From Nonomuraea sp. SBT364 (GTDB lineage: Bacteria > Actinomycetota > Actinomycetes > Streptosporangiales > Streptosporangiaceae), in NCBI RefSeq assembly GCF_001083785.1, contig NZ_LAVL01000001.1, positions 62,001 through 126,000 on the forward strand: a DNA stretch of 64,000 nucleotides, given 5' to 3'. The stretch's first letter is position 1. The number at the start of each line of letters is the position of its first letter. The translations under genes were made by a program, and so were the position numbers. This document shows positions 9,172 to 17,478 of the stretch, piece by piece. The notes under the pieces are model-generated. The model was not told the origin of the DNA and did no database searches. It worked only from the letters and a program-made list of their open reading frames with translations.

Positions 9172-10875
9172 ATGCGTCCACGCGTCCGAGCGCTCCTGTT
9201 AGCGCTCACAACCGCCACTGCCTCCACAACGGCCGCCTCGCCCGCCGCCACCGCAGCCGCCGGCGCCACGCTCACCGTCAACGTCGGCCAGCCGATCCGC
9301 CCCGTCACCCACGCCGCCTCCGGCGGGCTGTACGGCCTGGCGGAGAACTCCCGCCCCGCCGACTCCACGCTGCTGCCCCTCAAGGTGAACTCGCTGACGC
9401 AGCCCGCCCCCGGCGTCGGCCAGAAGCCCAACGGCCAGCCCCCGGGCGGCGACTCCCTTCTGATCGCCCCGCAGGCCACCCGCGTCGGGGCGGGCCAGTA
9501 CATCCGGATGCCGGACATCTACCCCGACTTCCCCTACCGGTGGGTGAGCTGGAACGACTGGCTGGCCAAGGTGGACACCATGGTCCGCGCCCGGCTCAAC
9601 GCCACCACCGTGACCAACGTCATCGGCTGGGAGCTGTGGAACGAGCCCGACTGGACCTGGAACACCGCCGCCGCGGGCGGCTTCAACGACGGCTGGGTGC
9701 GTACCTACCGGGCCGTCCGCGCGCTCGACGCGCAGACCCCGATCGTCGGCCCGAGCACGGCCGTCTACAACCGCTCCTGGATGCAGTCGTTCCTCATCCG
9801 CGCCCGGGACACCGGCACCCTGCCCGACATCATCTGCTGGCACGAGCTGGAGAACCCGGCCAGGATCGCCGGCGACATCGCCGACTACCGCAACCTGGAG
9901 GCGTCGCTGGGCATCAGCCCGCGCCGCATCTCCATCAACGAGTACGCCGCCCCCGCCGAGGTGGACGTGCCCGGCCGGATCGCCGGCTACGTCGCCAAGC
10001 TGGAGCGCGGCGGCGTCGAGTCGGCCCACCGGGCCTTCTGGTACGAGTACGGCACCATGAACGGCCTGGTCGTGAACAACAACCAGCCGACGGGCACCTG
10101 GTGGCTGTACAAGTGGTACGGCGACATGGCCGGCAACATGGTCAGCACCACGCCGGGAGGCCAGAGCGGCCTGGACGGCTTCGCCTCCTACGACCCCACC
10201 CGCAAGATCGTCAACGTCGTGTTCGGTGACGAGGCCGGCACCAACACGGTGAACCTGACCGGCCTCGGCGCGCTCGGCTCCAGCGTCCGCGTCACGCTCC
10301 TGTCCACCCCCTCCAGGGGCCGCTTCACCGCCGTGACCGCCCCCACCACCGTCTCCGCCGGCACCCGCACGATCAGCGACGGCCGGCTCAGCGTCTCCGT
10401 GCCGGACATGGTGGCGACCAGCGCCTACCAGCTCGTCGTGGAACCCGCCTCCGGCGTGCCCGCCTACCAGCAGCGTTACGAGGCCGAGAACGCCTCGGTC
10501 TTCCGCGCCCAGCGGCTGAGCAGCACGAGCGCGTCCGGCGGCGGATACGTCGGCCGCATCGACAACTCCGGCACCCCGCGCACCGACAGCTATGTCGACT
10601 TCGTGGTCAACGTTCCCGCGGCCCGCGCGTACACGATGACGATCGGCTACGCCAACGCCACCGGCGCGACCGCGACCCAGGGCCTGGCCTACAACGGCGG
10701 CGCCTGGAGCACGGTCAGCTACCCGCCGACGGCCGCCTGGGGCCAGTTCGGCGCCACGGTCAGCACGACCGTCAGCCTGCGCGCCGGGTACAACGTGATT
10801 CGCCTGGCCAAGGGCTCGCCGTTCTTCGCGGGCGGCACCGGTTACGCCGAACTGGACTACATCCAGCTCACCTGA
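9172..10875 (+). CDS. Secreted clan GH-A glycoside hydrolase with C-terminal CBM35
   Basis: 567 residues. A Sec signal peptide is followed by a TIM-barrel hydrolase with acid/base Glu158 in ELWNEPDW and probable nucleophile Glu257 in SINEYAAPAE, the paired Glu pattern of clan GH-A. A beta-sandwich linker precedes residues ~439-567, which start YEAENAS and end AELDYIQLT, a typical CBM35-like module. ATG 9172 is one base after the GH127 stop, with AAGGAGAG overlapping that gene's end. It probably releases arabinose-containing oligosaccharides outside the cell for the upstream importer. A GH39-like family is possible; I cannot assign it. Confidence 0.85.
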   Translation: MRPRVRALLLALTTATASTTAASPAATAAAGATLTVNVGQPIRPVTHAASGGLYGLAENSRPADSTLLPLKVNSLTQPAPGVGQKPNGQPPGGDSLLIAPQATRVGAGQYIRMPDIYPDFPYRWVSWNDWLAKVDTMVRARLNATTVTNVIGWELWNEPDWTWNTAAAGGFNDGWVRTYRAVRALDAQTPIVGPSTAVYNRSWMQSFLIRARDTGTLPDIICWHELENPARIAGDIADYRNLEASLGISPRRISINEYAAPAEVDVPGRIAGYVAKLERGGVESAHRAFWYEYGTMNGLVVNNNQPTGTWWLYKWYGDMAGNMVSTTPGGQSGLDGFASYDPTRKIVNVVFGDEAGTNTVNLTGLGALGSSVRVTLLSTPSRGRFTAVTAPTTVSAGTRTISDGRLSVSVPDMVATSAYQLVVEPASGVPAYQQRYEAENASVFRAQRLSSTSASGGGYVGRIDNSGTPRTDSYVDFVVNVPAARAYTMTIGYANATGATATQGLAYNGGAWSTVSYPPTAAWGQFGATVSTTVSLRAGYNVIRLAKGSPFFAGGTGYAELDYIQLT

Positions 10876-10894
10876 CAGCAAGCGGATGGTCCGC

Positions 10895-10937
10895 CCGGGT
10901 GGGCTCGCGCCTTCGCAACGGCGGCGAGCCCGCCCGG
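10895..10937 (+). terminator. Strong hairpin terminator of the arabinoside operon
   Basis: An inverted repeat with arms CCGGGTGGGCTCGC (10895-10908) and GCGAGCCCGCCCGG (10924-10937) gives a 14 bp stem with one G-T pair and a 15-base loop, starting 20 bases after the last stop. There is no long U tract, which is normal for high-GC terminators. Confidence 0.75.
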
Positions 10938-10998
10938 TCACCGGCTTCTTCCTCATCTTCTCGATGGCCGCGAGGTTCCGGAGCCCGGCTTCGACTCA

Positions 10999-11406
10999 TC
11001 AGCAATGGTCGAAGTAGCGTTTGTTGACGATGCGTTCGCGAACCCGATTCCGAGCGTGCTCCGCGGAGCTGGAGGAATTCGATATCGCCGTCACCGTGAA
11101 ATGAATCCTGGAGAAGCTCCCGGGGTTGTAGCTTGTCTGCGCCGGAGCGTACGACACCTCCACCATGGTGGTGCCGTTGCTGCCGAGAACGGCATTCGGC
11201 GGCGTGTATGCCGTGCGGTAGCCGTGCTGGTTCAGAGCGCTGGTGGCGAACGAGCGGGCGTCCTTGTAGCACATCTCCTTGACGAACCATCCTGAGTGCC
11301 ACGACAGCGGGGCGGCCGATTTCGTCTCGGTCACGACGCCGCCGGCGGTCAGAGTGGCGATCGCGGTGGCCGTGAGCGCCGCACATGCCTTTTTCCTGAT
11401 CTCCAT
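10999..11406 (-). CDS. Small secreted protein, unknown function
   Basis: 135 residues. It has a basic N-terminus (MEIRKKAC) and a hydrophobic stretch suggesting a Sec signal peptide ending near residue 32. The mature part has one Cys in KEMCYKDA and one at the very C-terminus (FDHC), which could pair. ATG 11404-11406 follows a strong GAGGAGGGG site. One of several small exported orphans in this window; no family recognised. Confidence 0.75.
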   Translation of the reverse strand: MEIRKKACAALTATAIATLTAGGVVTETKSAAPLSWHSGWFVKEMCYKDARSFATSALNQHGYRTAYTPPNAVLGSNGTTMVEVSYAPAQTSYNPGSFSRIHFTVTAISNSSSSAEHARNRVRERIVNKRYFDHC

Positions 11407-11459
11407 CGTTACCCCTCCTCTTCAAGGAGTTCGGCGGTACGCGCCTTGGGTGTGTTCAC

Positions 11460-11960
11460 TCACCTCACGACTTCCGCGTTGACCTGGATCCAGACGACGG
11501 GCGACAGGCGGGTGCACTTGGACCGGCCTCCCCAGCTGCCTCGATTGCAGGCTTGGACCGTGATTCCGTAGGCTCGCGGATCGGAGCCTGAGACGCGGAA
11601 GGTGGTCACCCGCCTCGCGCCACCGGGCACATCGCGCTGCTTTCCGTACCCGCCGATGTTGTAATGGGTCGAGGTATATCCTCCGTAGTACACCTTGATG
11701 GTGCCGGCGCATGAGTCGTAGAGGACTCCCAGATACGGGCTGTCGCCGTACCGGTACCGCGGGGGGTAACCCCCGGTGTTCTGTCCTCCCGCCCCGTAGG
11801 GAGGACTGCCCACATTGACGTAGCAGTCGGCCGGCCTGAGCGGGGAAGACGTATGAGCCGCATACTCGGCGGACGCCGCGCTCGGCGGAATGCCCGCTAC
11901 CGAGAGAATGCCTGACAGTATCACCATCGCGCCGCGATGGCACTGACGGAGATTCGACAT
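11460..11960 (-). CDS. Small secreted cysteine-containing protein, unknown function
   Basis: 166 residues from ATG 11958-11960. A hydrophobic N-terminal segment ends in SAASAEYA, a plausible signal-peptidase site. The mature protein is rich in Gly and Tyr (GGYPPRYRYG, YYGGYTSTHY) and has four Cys (ADCY, DSCAG, QACNR, SKCTR), suggesting two disulfides. An upstream in-frame extension lacks a good ribosome site. It precedes the similarly oriented small secreted gene at 10999. Function unknown. Confidence 0.7.
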   Translation of the reverse strand: MSNLRQCHRGAMVILSGILSVAGIPPSAASAEYAAHTSSPLRPADCYVNVGSPPYGAGGQNTGGYPPRYRYGDSPYLGVLYDSCAGTIKVYYGGYTSTHYNIGGYGKQRDVPGGARRVTTFRVSGSDPRAYGITVQACNRGSWGGRSKCTRLSPVVWIQVNAEVVR

Positions 11961-12226
11961 GTCCGCATCACGCTCCCTGTCTTCACGAGCCGAACGAGAG
12001 ACTCGATGAATTGTGGAGACCGAAATGTCCTTTCTCTTGATTAAGCGTCCTGCCATTGGAGATCGTCAAGCGGGGTCCGGCAAAATGAAATTCAATCGAG
12101 GTTCCGACCGGATCGGCATTCCTTTTCCACCCGGCACCTCCATGGCCGATGCAGAGTCCCCTCCCGAAAGCATCGCGTGAGAGCAAGAGCGCGAGAATTC
12201 GCCGCGGATTCCTCCTCGTCGCAGGG

Positions 12227-14125
12227 CTAATCGAGCGGGTCGGGGGCGCGACCGGCGAGTCCCGCGGCGTACATCTCTTCGTTCAGACGCGTCAACGCGC
12301 TACGCACGCCCACGCCGTTCGCGGCGGCGCGCGACGGGAGAGTTCTCGAAGGCGTGAAGGCGGCGAGTTCTCCTGACTGCGGTGACACGGGCGGGGCCAT
12401 GGCCTGCCCGGTCGAGCCGAAGGCGGCGATGAGTTGTTCCAGGAGCACACGGACGTCGACCGGCGGTGTCAGGCCGGTGACGACAGGCCCCAGAGCGCGC
12501 AGGGCATCCGGTATCCCGGCACCGGTCCGATGCGGGTCGCCGAGGTCGAGTTTCGTGCAACTCGCTCTGAGAATCTCGAACAGCCGGTCCACCCGGCGCG
12601 CGTCGCGGCCTCGGAACTCGTCGAGGAACTCCTGGCGGTGGGCGAGCACAAGAGCGGCCAGGCCGGCGACGTGAGGAGCCGCCATCGAGGTTCCGTCCCA
12701 GGCCGCGTAGCCGCCGTCCGGCACAGACGAGAGAATCGCCACGCCCGGCGCGCACACATCGATCTCAGGACCATGGCAACTGAATTTCGCGGCGAAGAAG
12801 CCATCCTGGGTCGCCGGCCCCAGAGCCTCTCCGCCATGAGAGCTCTCAGGATGGTAGGTGTCGAGCCTGCCGACGGCTGCCACGGTCAGGACCGTCGGCA
12901 AGGTGCCGGGGAAGTTGACCGGGCCTCCGGTGTTGCCGGCGGCCACGATGCACGCCACACCTGCCTCGCGTGCTTCGTTGATCTTGTCCTCGACGAAGGC
13001 GCCCGGCTCCAGGGTGCCCAGGCTGAGGTTGACGACATCGATCTGCTGGGCGATGCAGTAGTCGAGCGCCACGATGAGGTCGCTGAACCAGCCGCCCGGA
13101 AATATCTTGCAGGCGTGTACCTCGGCTTCGGTGGCGAAGCCGAGGATGCCCACGCCATTGTCGGCTCCCGTGATGACCCCGCCGCAGTGCGAGCCGTGCC
13201 GTACCGTGTCGACGGTCCAGCCGTTGTCGGCGGCGTCGACGAGATCAACGCCCTGGGTTATCTGGCCGCGAAGGTCGGGATGGCTGGTGTCGGCGCCCGA
13301 GTCGATGATGGCGATCTTGACGCCCTTCCCGCGCATGGTCGGGGCTACTCGATCCAGCGACATCGCCCGCTGACCCCACCCGAAAATCTGCTGCTCCGGG
13401 AAATCGGGAAAGACGTCGGACAGCTTCCTCAGCCTGGCCACGTTGTCGCGGCCGAGCTCGAGGGCAGGCAGGTCCAGCTTCAGGTTCCAGTGGCCGGAGG
13501 GCGGGTCGAACAACACCGACTGGACCATTTCCGGGGCTTCCCCGATCAGCGTCACCGTAGCTCGTCCGTCGCGTCCGGTGATTCCCTGGGCGTAGCCCCG
13601 GCTTCCCGTGACCGTGATGGTCACGCCCGGGAACGGCTCCGCGTCGGCATCCTGGACGAGAAAGCCGAAGGCGGATTGCTGGCTCAGCGGCTGCACGAAT
13701 CCGGCGGTGGCAGGTTGTTTCGGCACCGGCGTCGCCCTGGCGTAGGTGAGCGGCCGGTCCCGTTCGATGCGCACCTGCGGGAGGGATCGGCGCAGGACCT
13801 TGGCGTGCTCGATGTCCATATCAGCGACCAGAATCTCCGGTACGAGCGCGCCGGCCGAGCTGAAGGGCGTTACCCGCGATGACACCAGGCGGCGCCGTAC
13901 TTCCACACGCGGGTCGTTCTCGAGCATGCCCAGTACGGTGGCGGGGCTGAGAGGAGGCATGCTGACGCCCATCGCCATCAGCTGCGTCGGCGGCAGAGCG
14001 GCGACCATGTACCGCTGAGGGCGAGCCGCCACCTCTACCTGGTGAGGCTGTGAGGACGGCTTCGCCCGCCCGCGGGCCGGGGATTTCGGTTTCTCTTTGT
14101 CGGACTTTCCTTTGTTGTCGCTCAC
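12227..14125 (-). CDS. S8 (subtilisin-family) serine protease without signal peptide
   Basis: 632 residues. The catalytic triad is complete: Asp275 (AIIDSGADTSHPDL), His310 (RHGSHCGG) and Ser480 (DGTSMAAPHVAG), with oxyanion Asn398 (AAGNTGG). The N-terminus is polar and basic (Lys/Ser/Pro-rich) with no signal peptide, so it should be cytoplasmic or exported by a non-Sec route. Residues ~60-130 resemble a propeptide/inhibitor-I9-like domain. Residues ~150-230 look like a carboxypeptidase-regulatory beta-sandwich (ITGRDGRATVTL). The GTG start at 14123-14125 overlaps the upstream stop. The small protein encoded just before it resembles its own N-terminal domain. Confidence 0.92.
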   Translation of the reverse strand: MSDNKGKSDKEKPKSPARGRAKPSSQPHQVEVAARPQRYMVAALPPTQLMAMGVSMPPLSPATVLGMLENDPRVEVRRRLVSSRVTPFSSAGALVPEILVADMDIEHAKVLRRSLPQVRIERDRPLTYARATPVPKQPATAGFVQPLSQQSAFGFLVQDADAEPFPGVTITVTGSRGYAQGITGRDGRATVTLIGEAPEMVQSVLFDPPSGHWNLKLDLPALELGRDNVARLRKLSDVFPDFPEQQIFGWGQRAMSLDRVAPTMRGKGVKIAIIDSGADTSHPDLRGQITQGVDLVDAADNGWTVDTVRHGSHCGGVITGADNGVGILGFATEAEVHACKIFPGGWFSDLIVALDYCIAQQIDVVNLSLGTLEPGAFVEDKINEAREAGVACIVAAGNTGGPVNFPGTLPTVLTVAAVGRLDTYHPESSHGGEALGPATQDGFFAAKFSCHGPEIDVCAPGVAILSSVPDGGYAAWDGTSMAAPHVAGLAALVLAHRQEFLDEFRGRDARRVDRLFEILRASCTKLDLGDPHRTGAGIPDALRALGPVVTGLTPPVDVRVLLEQLIAAFGSTGQAMAPPVSPQSGELAAFTPSRTLPSRAAANGVGVRSALTRLNEEMYAAGLAGRAPDPLD

Positions 14126-14436
14126 GGCGATGTGCCTTCCTGAGGATGTCTGATGTCGGGGCCACGCTCGAGCGGGTTCAATGGCAGATCCCGCTCGATG
14201 GTGACCTGTGGTCCCAGGAGCTCGCGCAGCTCTTCCGCGTGCACGGGGGACGTCTCCACGACGAACAGGCTCGGCGCATTTCGGCTCCCCAGTTCGCGTA
14301 CGACCTCTACTTCCGGATCAGCGGAAAGGACCTCGGCAAGCTGAGCGCCAAGGGCGGGATCCTTGCCGCCGATGAGGTGCGGAACGCGTCCGGACGGATC
14401 CTGACCCGATCCGGACGCGTCTGTGGCTTCGCTCAT
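14122..14436 (-). CDS. Stand-alone propeptide-like protein matching the adjacent protease N-terminus
   Basis: 104 residues. The segment DPEVEVVRELGS, then FVVETSPVHAEELRELLGP, then VTIERDLPLNPL closely parallels DPRVEVRRRLVSS, LVADMDIEHAKVLRRSLP and VRIERDRPLTYA in the protease at 12227-14125. This suggests a duplicated propeptide or I9-like domain acting in trans as inhibitor or folding helper. Its start (cat at 14434-14436) overlaps the upstream stop and its own stop overlaps the protease GTG, so the three genes are translationally coupled. The homology is read by eye; the function is inference. Confidence 0.75.
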   Translation of the reverse strand: MSEATDASGSGQDPSGRVPHLIGGKDPALGAQLAEVLSADPEVEVVRELGSRNAPSLFVVETSPVHAEELRELLGPQVTIERDLPLNPLERGPDIRHPQEGTSP

Positions 14437-14729
14437 CGTGGCGCGGGAACCGGATAGCCGACGCGTTCCAGTATGTCCATCGCCTTTTGCGACTGGTCCA
14501 TCGATGCCTGGTATTGGCCGGCACGGTAGAGCTGCAGAGCCTCGCACACCACCGGGATGATGCGGCTGATCTGCGGCTCCCGGGGAGCGGTAACCTGCAA
14601 CCAATCGTTGAGGTTCTCGAGAAGAGCGCGACTCCGGTCCTGAGGTGATTCTTGGGACAGCACCGGGTCAGCATCTGACCTGCCGGACGCACTCCGGGAT
14701 GTGGGTGTTTGCATGGCTATTCGCACCAT
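14433..14729 (-). CDS. Small helical protein of the protease operon
   Basis: 98 residues with a polar N-terminus and a C-terminal helical part (LLENLNDWLQ, ALQLYRAGQYQASMDQSQKA) that resembles a single TPR-like helix pair. No signal peptide or membrane helix. Start ATG 14727-14729; the ribosome site is weak. An internal ATG five codons later is possible. It sits between the repeat protein and the propeptide-like gene with overlapping ends, so it is likely part of the same functional unit, perhaps an adaptor. No known family. Confidence 0.65.
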   Translation of the reverse strand: MVRIAMQTPTSRSASGRSDADPVLSQESPQDRSRALLENLNDWLQVTAPREPQISRIIPVVCEALQLYRAGQYQASMDQSQKAMDILERVGYPVPAPR

Positions 14730-14749
14730 TTTCGCTTCAGCGGCCTGAT

Positions 14750-15325
14750 TCAGTAGCGCCCGTTGACCTGCCGGCCACCCTGCTGCTTCTGGAACAGGTC
14801 GAAGAAGTCCTCGACCAGACCGGGACCGTACTCGACACCCAGGTTGATCAGCGACCCCACCAGGTTGGCCGGAATCATCTGACCCTGCTGACCCTGACCC
14901 TGACCCGGAGCACCCGCCGACATCGGCCGAACCGACTGAGGCCGAGCCTGCTGACCACCCTGCTGCTTCTGGAACAGATCGAAGAAGTCCTCGACCAGAC
15001 CGGGACCGTACTCGACACCCAGGTTGATCAGCGACCCCACCAGGTTGGCCGGAATCATCTGACCCTGCTGACCCTGACCCTGACCCGGAGCACCCGCCGA
15101 CATCGGCCGAACCGACTGAGGCCGAGCCTGCTGACCACCCTGCTGCTTCTGGAACAGATCGAGAAGTCCCTCAGCGATCGAAGGGCCGAAGGTGACACCG
15201 AGCCCGACCAGTGTGCTGATCAGTTCTGCGGGCACCATCTGGCCTTCACCGGGCTGCCCCGGCTTGCCTCCGTGACCAGCGGCGGCAGCAGACGGCGCGC
15301 CGGCCGCGATCGTTGCGCTACTCAT
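14750..15325 (-). CDS. 60-residue tandem-repeat protein with helical units and Gly/Gln linkers
   Basis: 191 residues from ATG 15323-15325 behind GGGGGAAA. After an Ala/Gly-rich leader come three units of exactly 60 residues. Each has a helical, mostly hydrophobic block (IPANLVGSLINLGVEYGP, then LVEDFFDLFQKQQGG) and a flexible linker (ARPQSVRPMSAGAPGQGQGQ). Units two and three are almost identical; the first is diverged in the helical block. No signal peptide. It heads the protease operon. The linkers look protease-accessible, so it may be a scaffold or substrate, but this is conjecture. Confidence 0.75.
   Translation of the reverse strand: MSSATIAAGAPSAAAAGHGGKPGQPGEGQMVPAELISTLVGLGVTFGPSIAEGLLDLFQKQQGGQQARPQSVRPMSAGAPGQGQGQQGQMIPANLVGSLINLGVEYGPGLVEDFFDLFQKQQGGQQARPQSVRPMSAGAPGQGQGQQGQMIPANLVGSLINLGVEYGPGLVEDFFDLFQKQQGGRQVNGRY
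14776..15165. repeat. 180-bp tandem DNA repeat inside the repeat protein gene
   Basis: Bases 14821-14940 and 15001-15120 are identical, and flanking blocks differ by only a few bases, giving a 180 bp period. Near identity at the DNA level, not only in protein, implies recent duplication or gene conversion. Confidence 0.9.
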
Positions 15326-15638
15326 ATTTCCCCCTGAGTGAACCGCCAGAACATATGTCATGCCCCGGCTTCAGAAAGTCCCGCGGCGAGATGAACGCGG
15401 AACTCGATTACTTGAGTGTGTTGTCGGCGCGCATGTCGAGATGCAGCATTTCCTTTTGAGCCGGTACCCCGGCATGCGCTCCGGCGCCACCCCAGCAGCT
15501 TCCCCCCTCGGGCTCCACCTTGTCGCATATCGGCTCGGAACCGCAAGGACACGTCTTTCGTATGAAAAGGCATCCTAGGAAAGACATTCATAGACGACCC
15601 TCCGAAGGAAAGCCGAGCAAGGATGCGACAATCGCGTT

Positions 15639-16529
15639 GTGCATCACAAGAAGGACGGCAGTGGTCGCGGTCCGCTAGGAGACTTTCTCGTTGCCCGGCG
15701 GTCCTCGCTCAGCGCGGCCGAGGCCGGACTGCCCGAAACCGGACAAGCTCGACGCGTACCAGGCTTGCGCTGCGAAGAGGTAGCAGTACTGGCCAGGATC
15801 AGCACCGACTACTACCGCCGCCTGGAGCAAGGGCGCGTGCGCACCGCCTCACGCACTGTGGTGAACTCCCTCGGGCAGGCGCTCCAACTGAATGGGGATC
15901 AGCAGCGCTACCTCGCCCGACTCGCCAACGTCGAGGTGGGCGAAGACAACGGAGGCGCGGACCTGGACCAGCACATCAGGCCGCAGGTCGCCCGGTTGTT
16001 GACCAGGCTCGCCGATACCCCAGCGTTGGTCACAACCCCATATCTGGACATCCTGGCCTGGAATCGCCTGGCTGCGGCACTGCTGGGAGACCTTGCCGCG
16101 ATGAAACCGCAGCAGCGTAATTATGTCCGGATGGTCTTCCTTGATCCGCATATAAGGTCGCTACTGGTGGACTGGAAAGTACGCGCGCAGGAGGCCGTGT
16201 CCCGGTTCCGGCTGGCCATCGGCGCAGCCCCCAGGCACGCCAGAATACGAGAGTTGATCAACGAGCTCACGGCCTGCGATGGCGACTTCCGAACATGGTG
16301 GAATCAGCATCTGATCACTACCCGCACCTGGGGGCGGAGCCGCCTCAATCATCCGATAGCCGGGCAGTTCAGTGTGGACTGGTACGTGCTTGCGAATGTC
16401 GATGACAACGAACAGGACGTCTTGCTGCTCAGCGCACCCGAGGGAACTTCGTCGCATGCCGCCATTCGGCGCCTGGACGCCTGGGCGGCAGAACAGGGCC
16501 TTGCGCACAGCGTTGACTCGCACCAGTGA
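15639..16529 (+). CDS. XRE-type regulator with MmyB-like ligand-binding domain
   Basis: 296 residues. The N-terminal XRE HTH carries the family signature RRVPGLRCEEVAVLARIS, then DYYRRLEQGR. The C-terminal ~190 residues form the MmyB-like ligand-binding domain (TPYLDILAWNRLAAALLGD, and later WGRSRLNHPIAGQFSVDWY). This family is very common in actinomycetes, usually next to an oxidoreductase; here it lies between two repeat-protein genes instead. Start is GTG 15639 without a clear ribosome site, so leaderless translation is possible. Divergent from the protease operon, it is a candidate regulator of both flanking repeat genes. Confidence 0.88.
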   Translation: MHHKKDGSGRGPLGDFLVARRSSLSAAEAGLPETGQARRVPGLRCEEVAVLARISTDYYRRLEQGRVRTASRTVVNSLGQALQLNGDQQRYLARLANVEVGEDNGGADLDQHIRPQVARLLTRLADTPALVTTPYLDILAWNRLAAALLGDLAAMKPQQRNYVRMVFLDPHIRSLLVDWKVRAQEAVSRFRLAIGAAPRHARIRELINELTACDGDFRTWWNQHLITTRTWGRSRLNHPIAGQFSVDWYVLANVDDNEQDVLLLSAPEGTSSHAAIRRLDAWAAEQGLAHSVDSHQ

Positions 16530-16802
16530 GAGGGCCTGCGTCTCGACGCGCTCTTCGCCACCCGGCCGACTCGGGGGTTCTCTCACCGGGTGCGCCTGTT
16601 CATCAATTCCGTTGGAGCAACAATGGAGCTTTCCTTGACGGCTCGTAGATTCATCAAACGCTCTGGCAAGCTTTTCGGCGCGCGGATTCGATCGTCCTCC
16701 ATAGGGGACGAATCGGGGAGTGGCTGACGTGCCGTAGATTTCGCGGCCGCCCTGGCGCGGCCCTCGCGCGACTTGACCAACGAATACTGAGAGGTAACGA
16801 CT

Positions 16803-17324
16803 ATGTCCAGAGAACTATTGTTCTACCGTTCCGGTGACGGGGGAATCTCAACGGCCAGGGTCGACGACCAGGGCACCTTCACCGGCCTCAAGGACGGCCG
16901 AGTCAACCCCAACTGGACCCACATCATCCCCACCAACAACAACCTCCTCTTCTACCGATCCAACGACGGAGGAATCTCCACCGCCAAAATCGACGACCAA
17001 GGCACCTTCACCGGCCTCAAAGACGGCCGAGTCAACCCCAACTGGACCCACATCATCCCCACCAACAACAACCTCCTCTTCTACCGATCCAACGACGGAG
17101 GAATCTCCACCGCCAAAATCGACGACCAAGGCACCTTCACCGGCCTCAAAGACGGCCGAGTCAACCCCAACTGGACCCACATCATCCCCACCAACAACAA
17201 CCTCCTCTTCTACCGATCCAACGACGGAGGAATCTCCACCGCCAAAATCGACGACCAAGGCACCTTCACCGGCCTCAAAGACGGCCGAGTCAACCCCGAC
17301 TGGACCCACATCATTTCCGCCTAG
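16803..17324 (+). CDS. Four-unit, 43-residue perfect-repeat protein, possible beta-propeller lectin
   Basis: 173 residues made almost wholly of four copies of a 43-residue unit. Each contains LLFYRSNDGGISTAKI, DDQGTFTGLKDGRVNPNW and THIIPTNNN. The unit length, FYR..DGG opening and W near the end resemble blades of tachylectin-2/PLL-type beta-propeller lectins, but family membership is uncertain. Four blades are fewer than usual, so oligomerisation might close the ring. No signal peptide. ATG 16803 follows GAGAGG. The three inner copies are nearly identical in DNA. Confidence 0.75.
   Translation: MSRELLFYRSGDGGISTARVDDQGTFTGLKDGRVNPNWTHIIPTNNNLLFYRSNDGGISTAKIDDQGTFTGLKDGRVNPNWTHIIPTNNNLLFYRSNDGGISTAKIDDQGTFTGLKDGRVNPNWTHIIPTNNNLLFYRSNDGGISTAKIDDQGTFTGLKDGRVNPDWTHIISA
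16812..17322. repeat. 129-bp tandem DNA repeat
   Basis: Units beginning at 16941, 17070 and 17199 are identical or nearly so over 129 bp, and a diverged first unit begins near 16812. The period equals 43 codons. Codon choice inside the repeats is uniform, which points to recent amplification. Confidence 0.92.
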
Positions 17325-17478
17325 TGATACGCGGGCCACGGCATGCCCGCCCTGCAGATCCTCCGGCCGGGGATGCGCAGCCGGAACACGCGTCCGCCCG
17401 GCCGACGACGGCTGTGGCTCGGCACGTTGAGCATGCCGAGGTGATCGAGCCGTCCGTGGCCGGCGGAGGTACGCAAAC

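Noticed and set aside
16583..16780. 65-residue minus-strand frame between the MmyB-type and repeat genes
   Set aside because: No ribosome site, no recognisable domain and biased composition; likely spurious.
14776..17322. Tandem repeats considered as a CRISPR array
   Set aside because: Units are 129 and 180 bp, contiguous without spacers, and coding.
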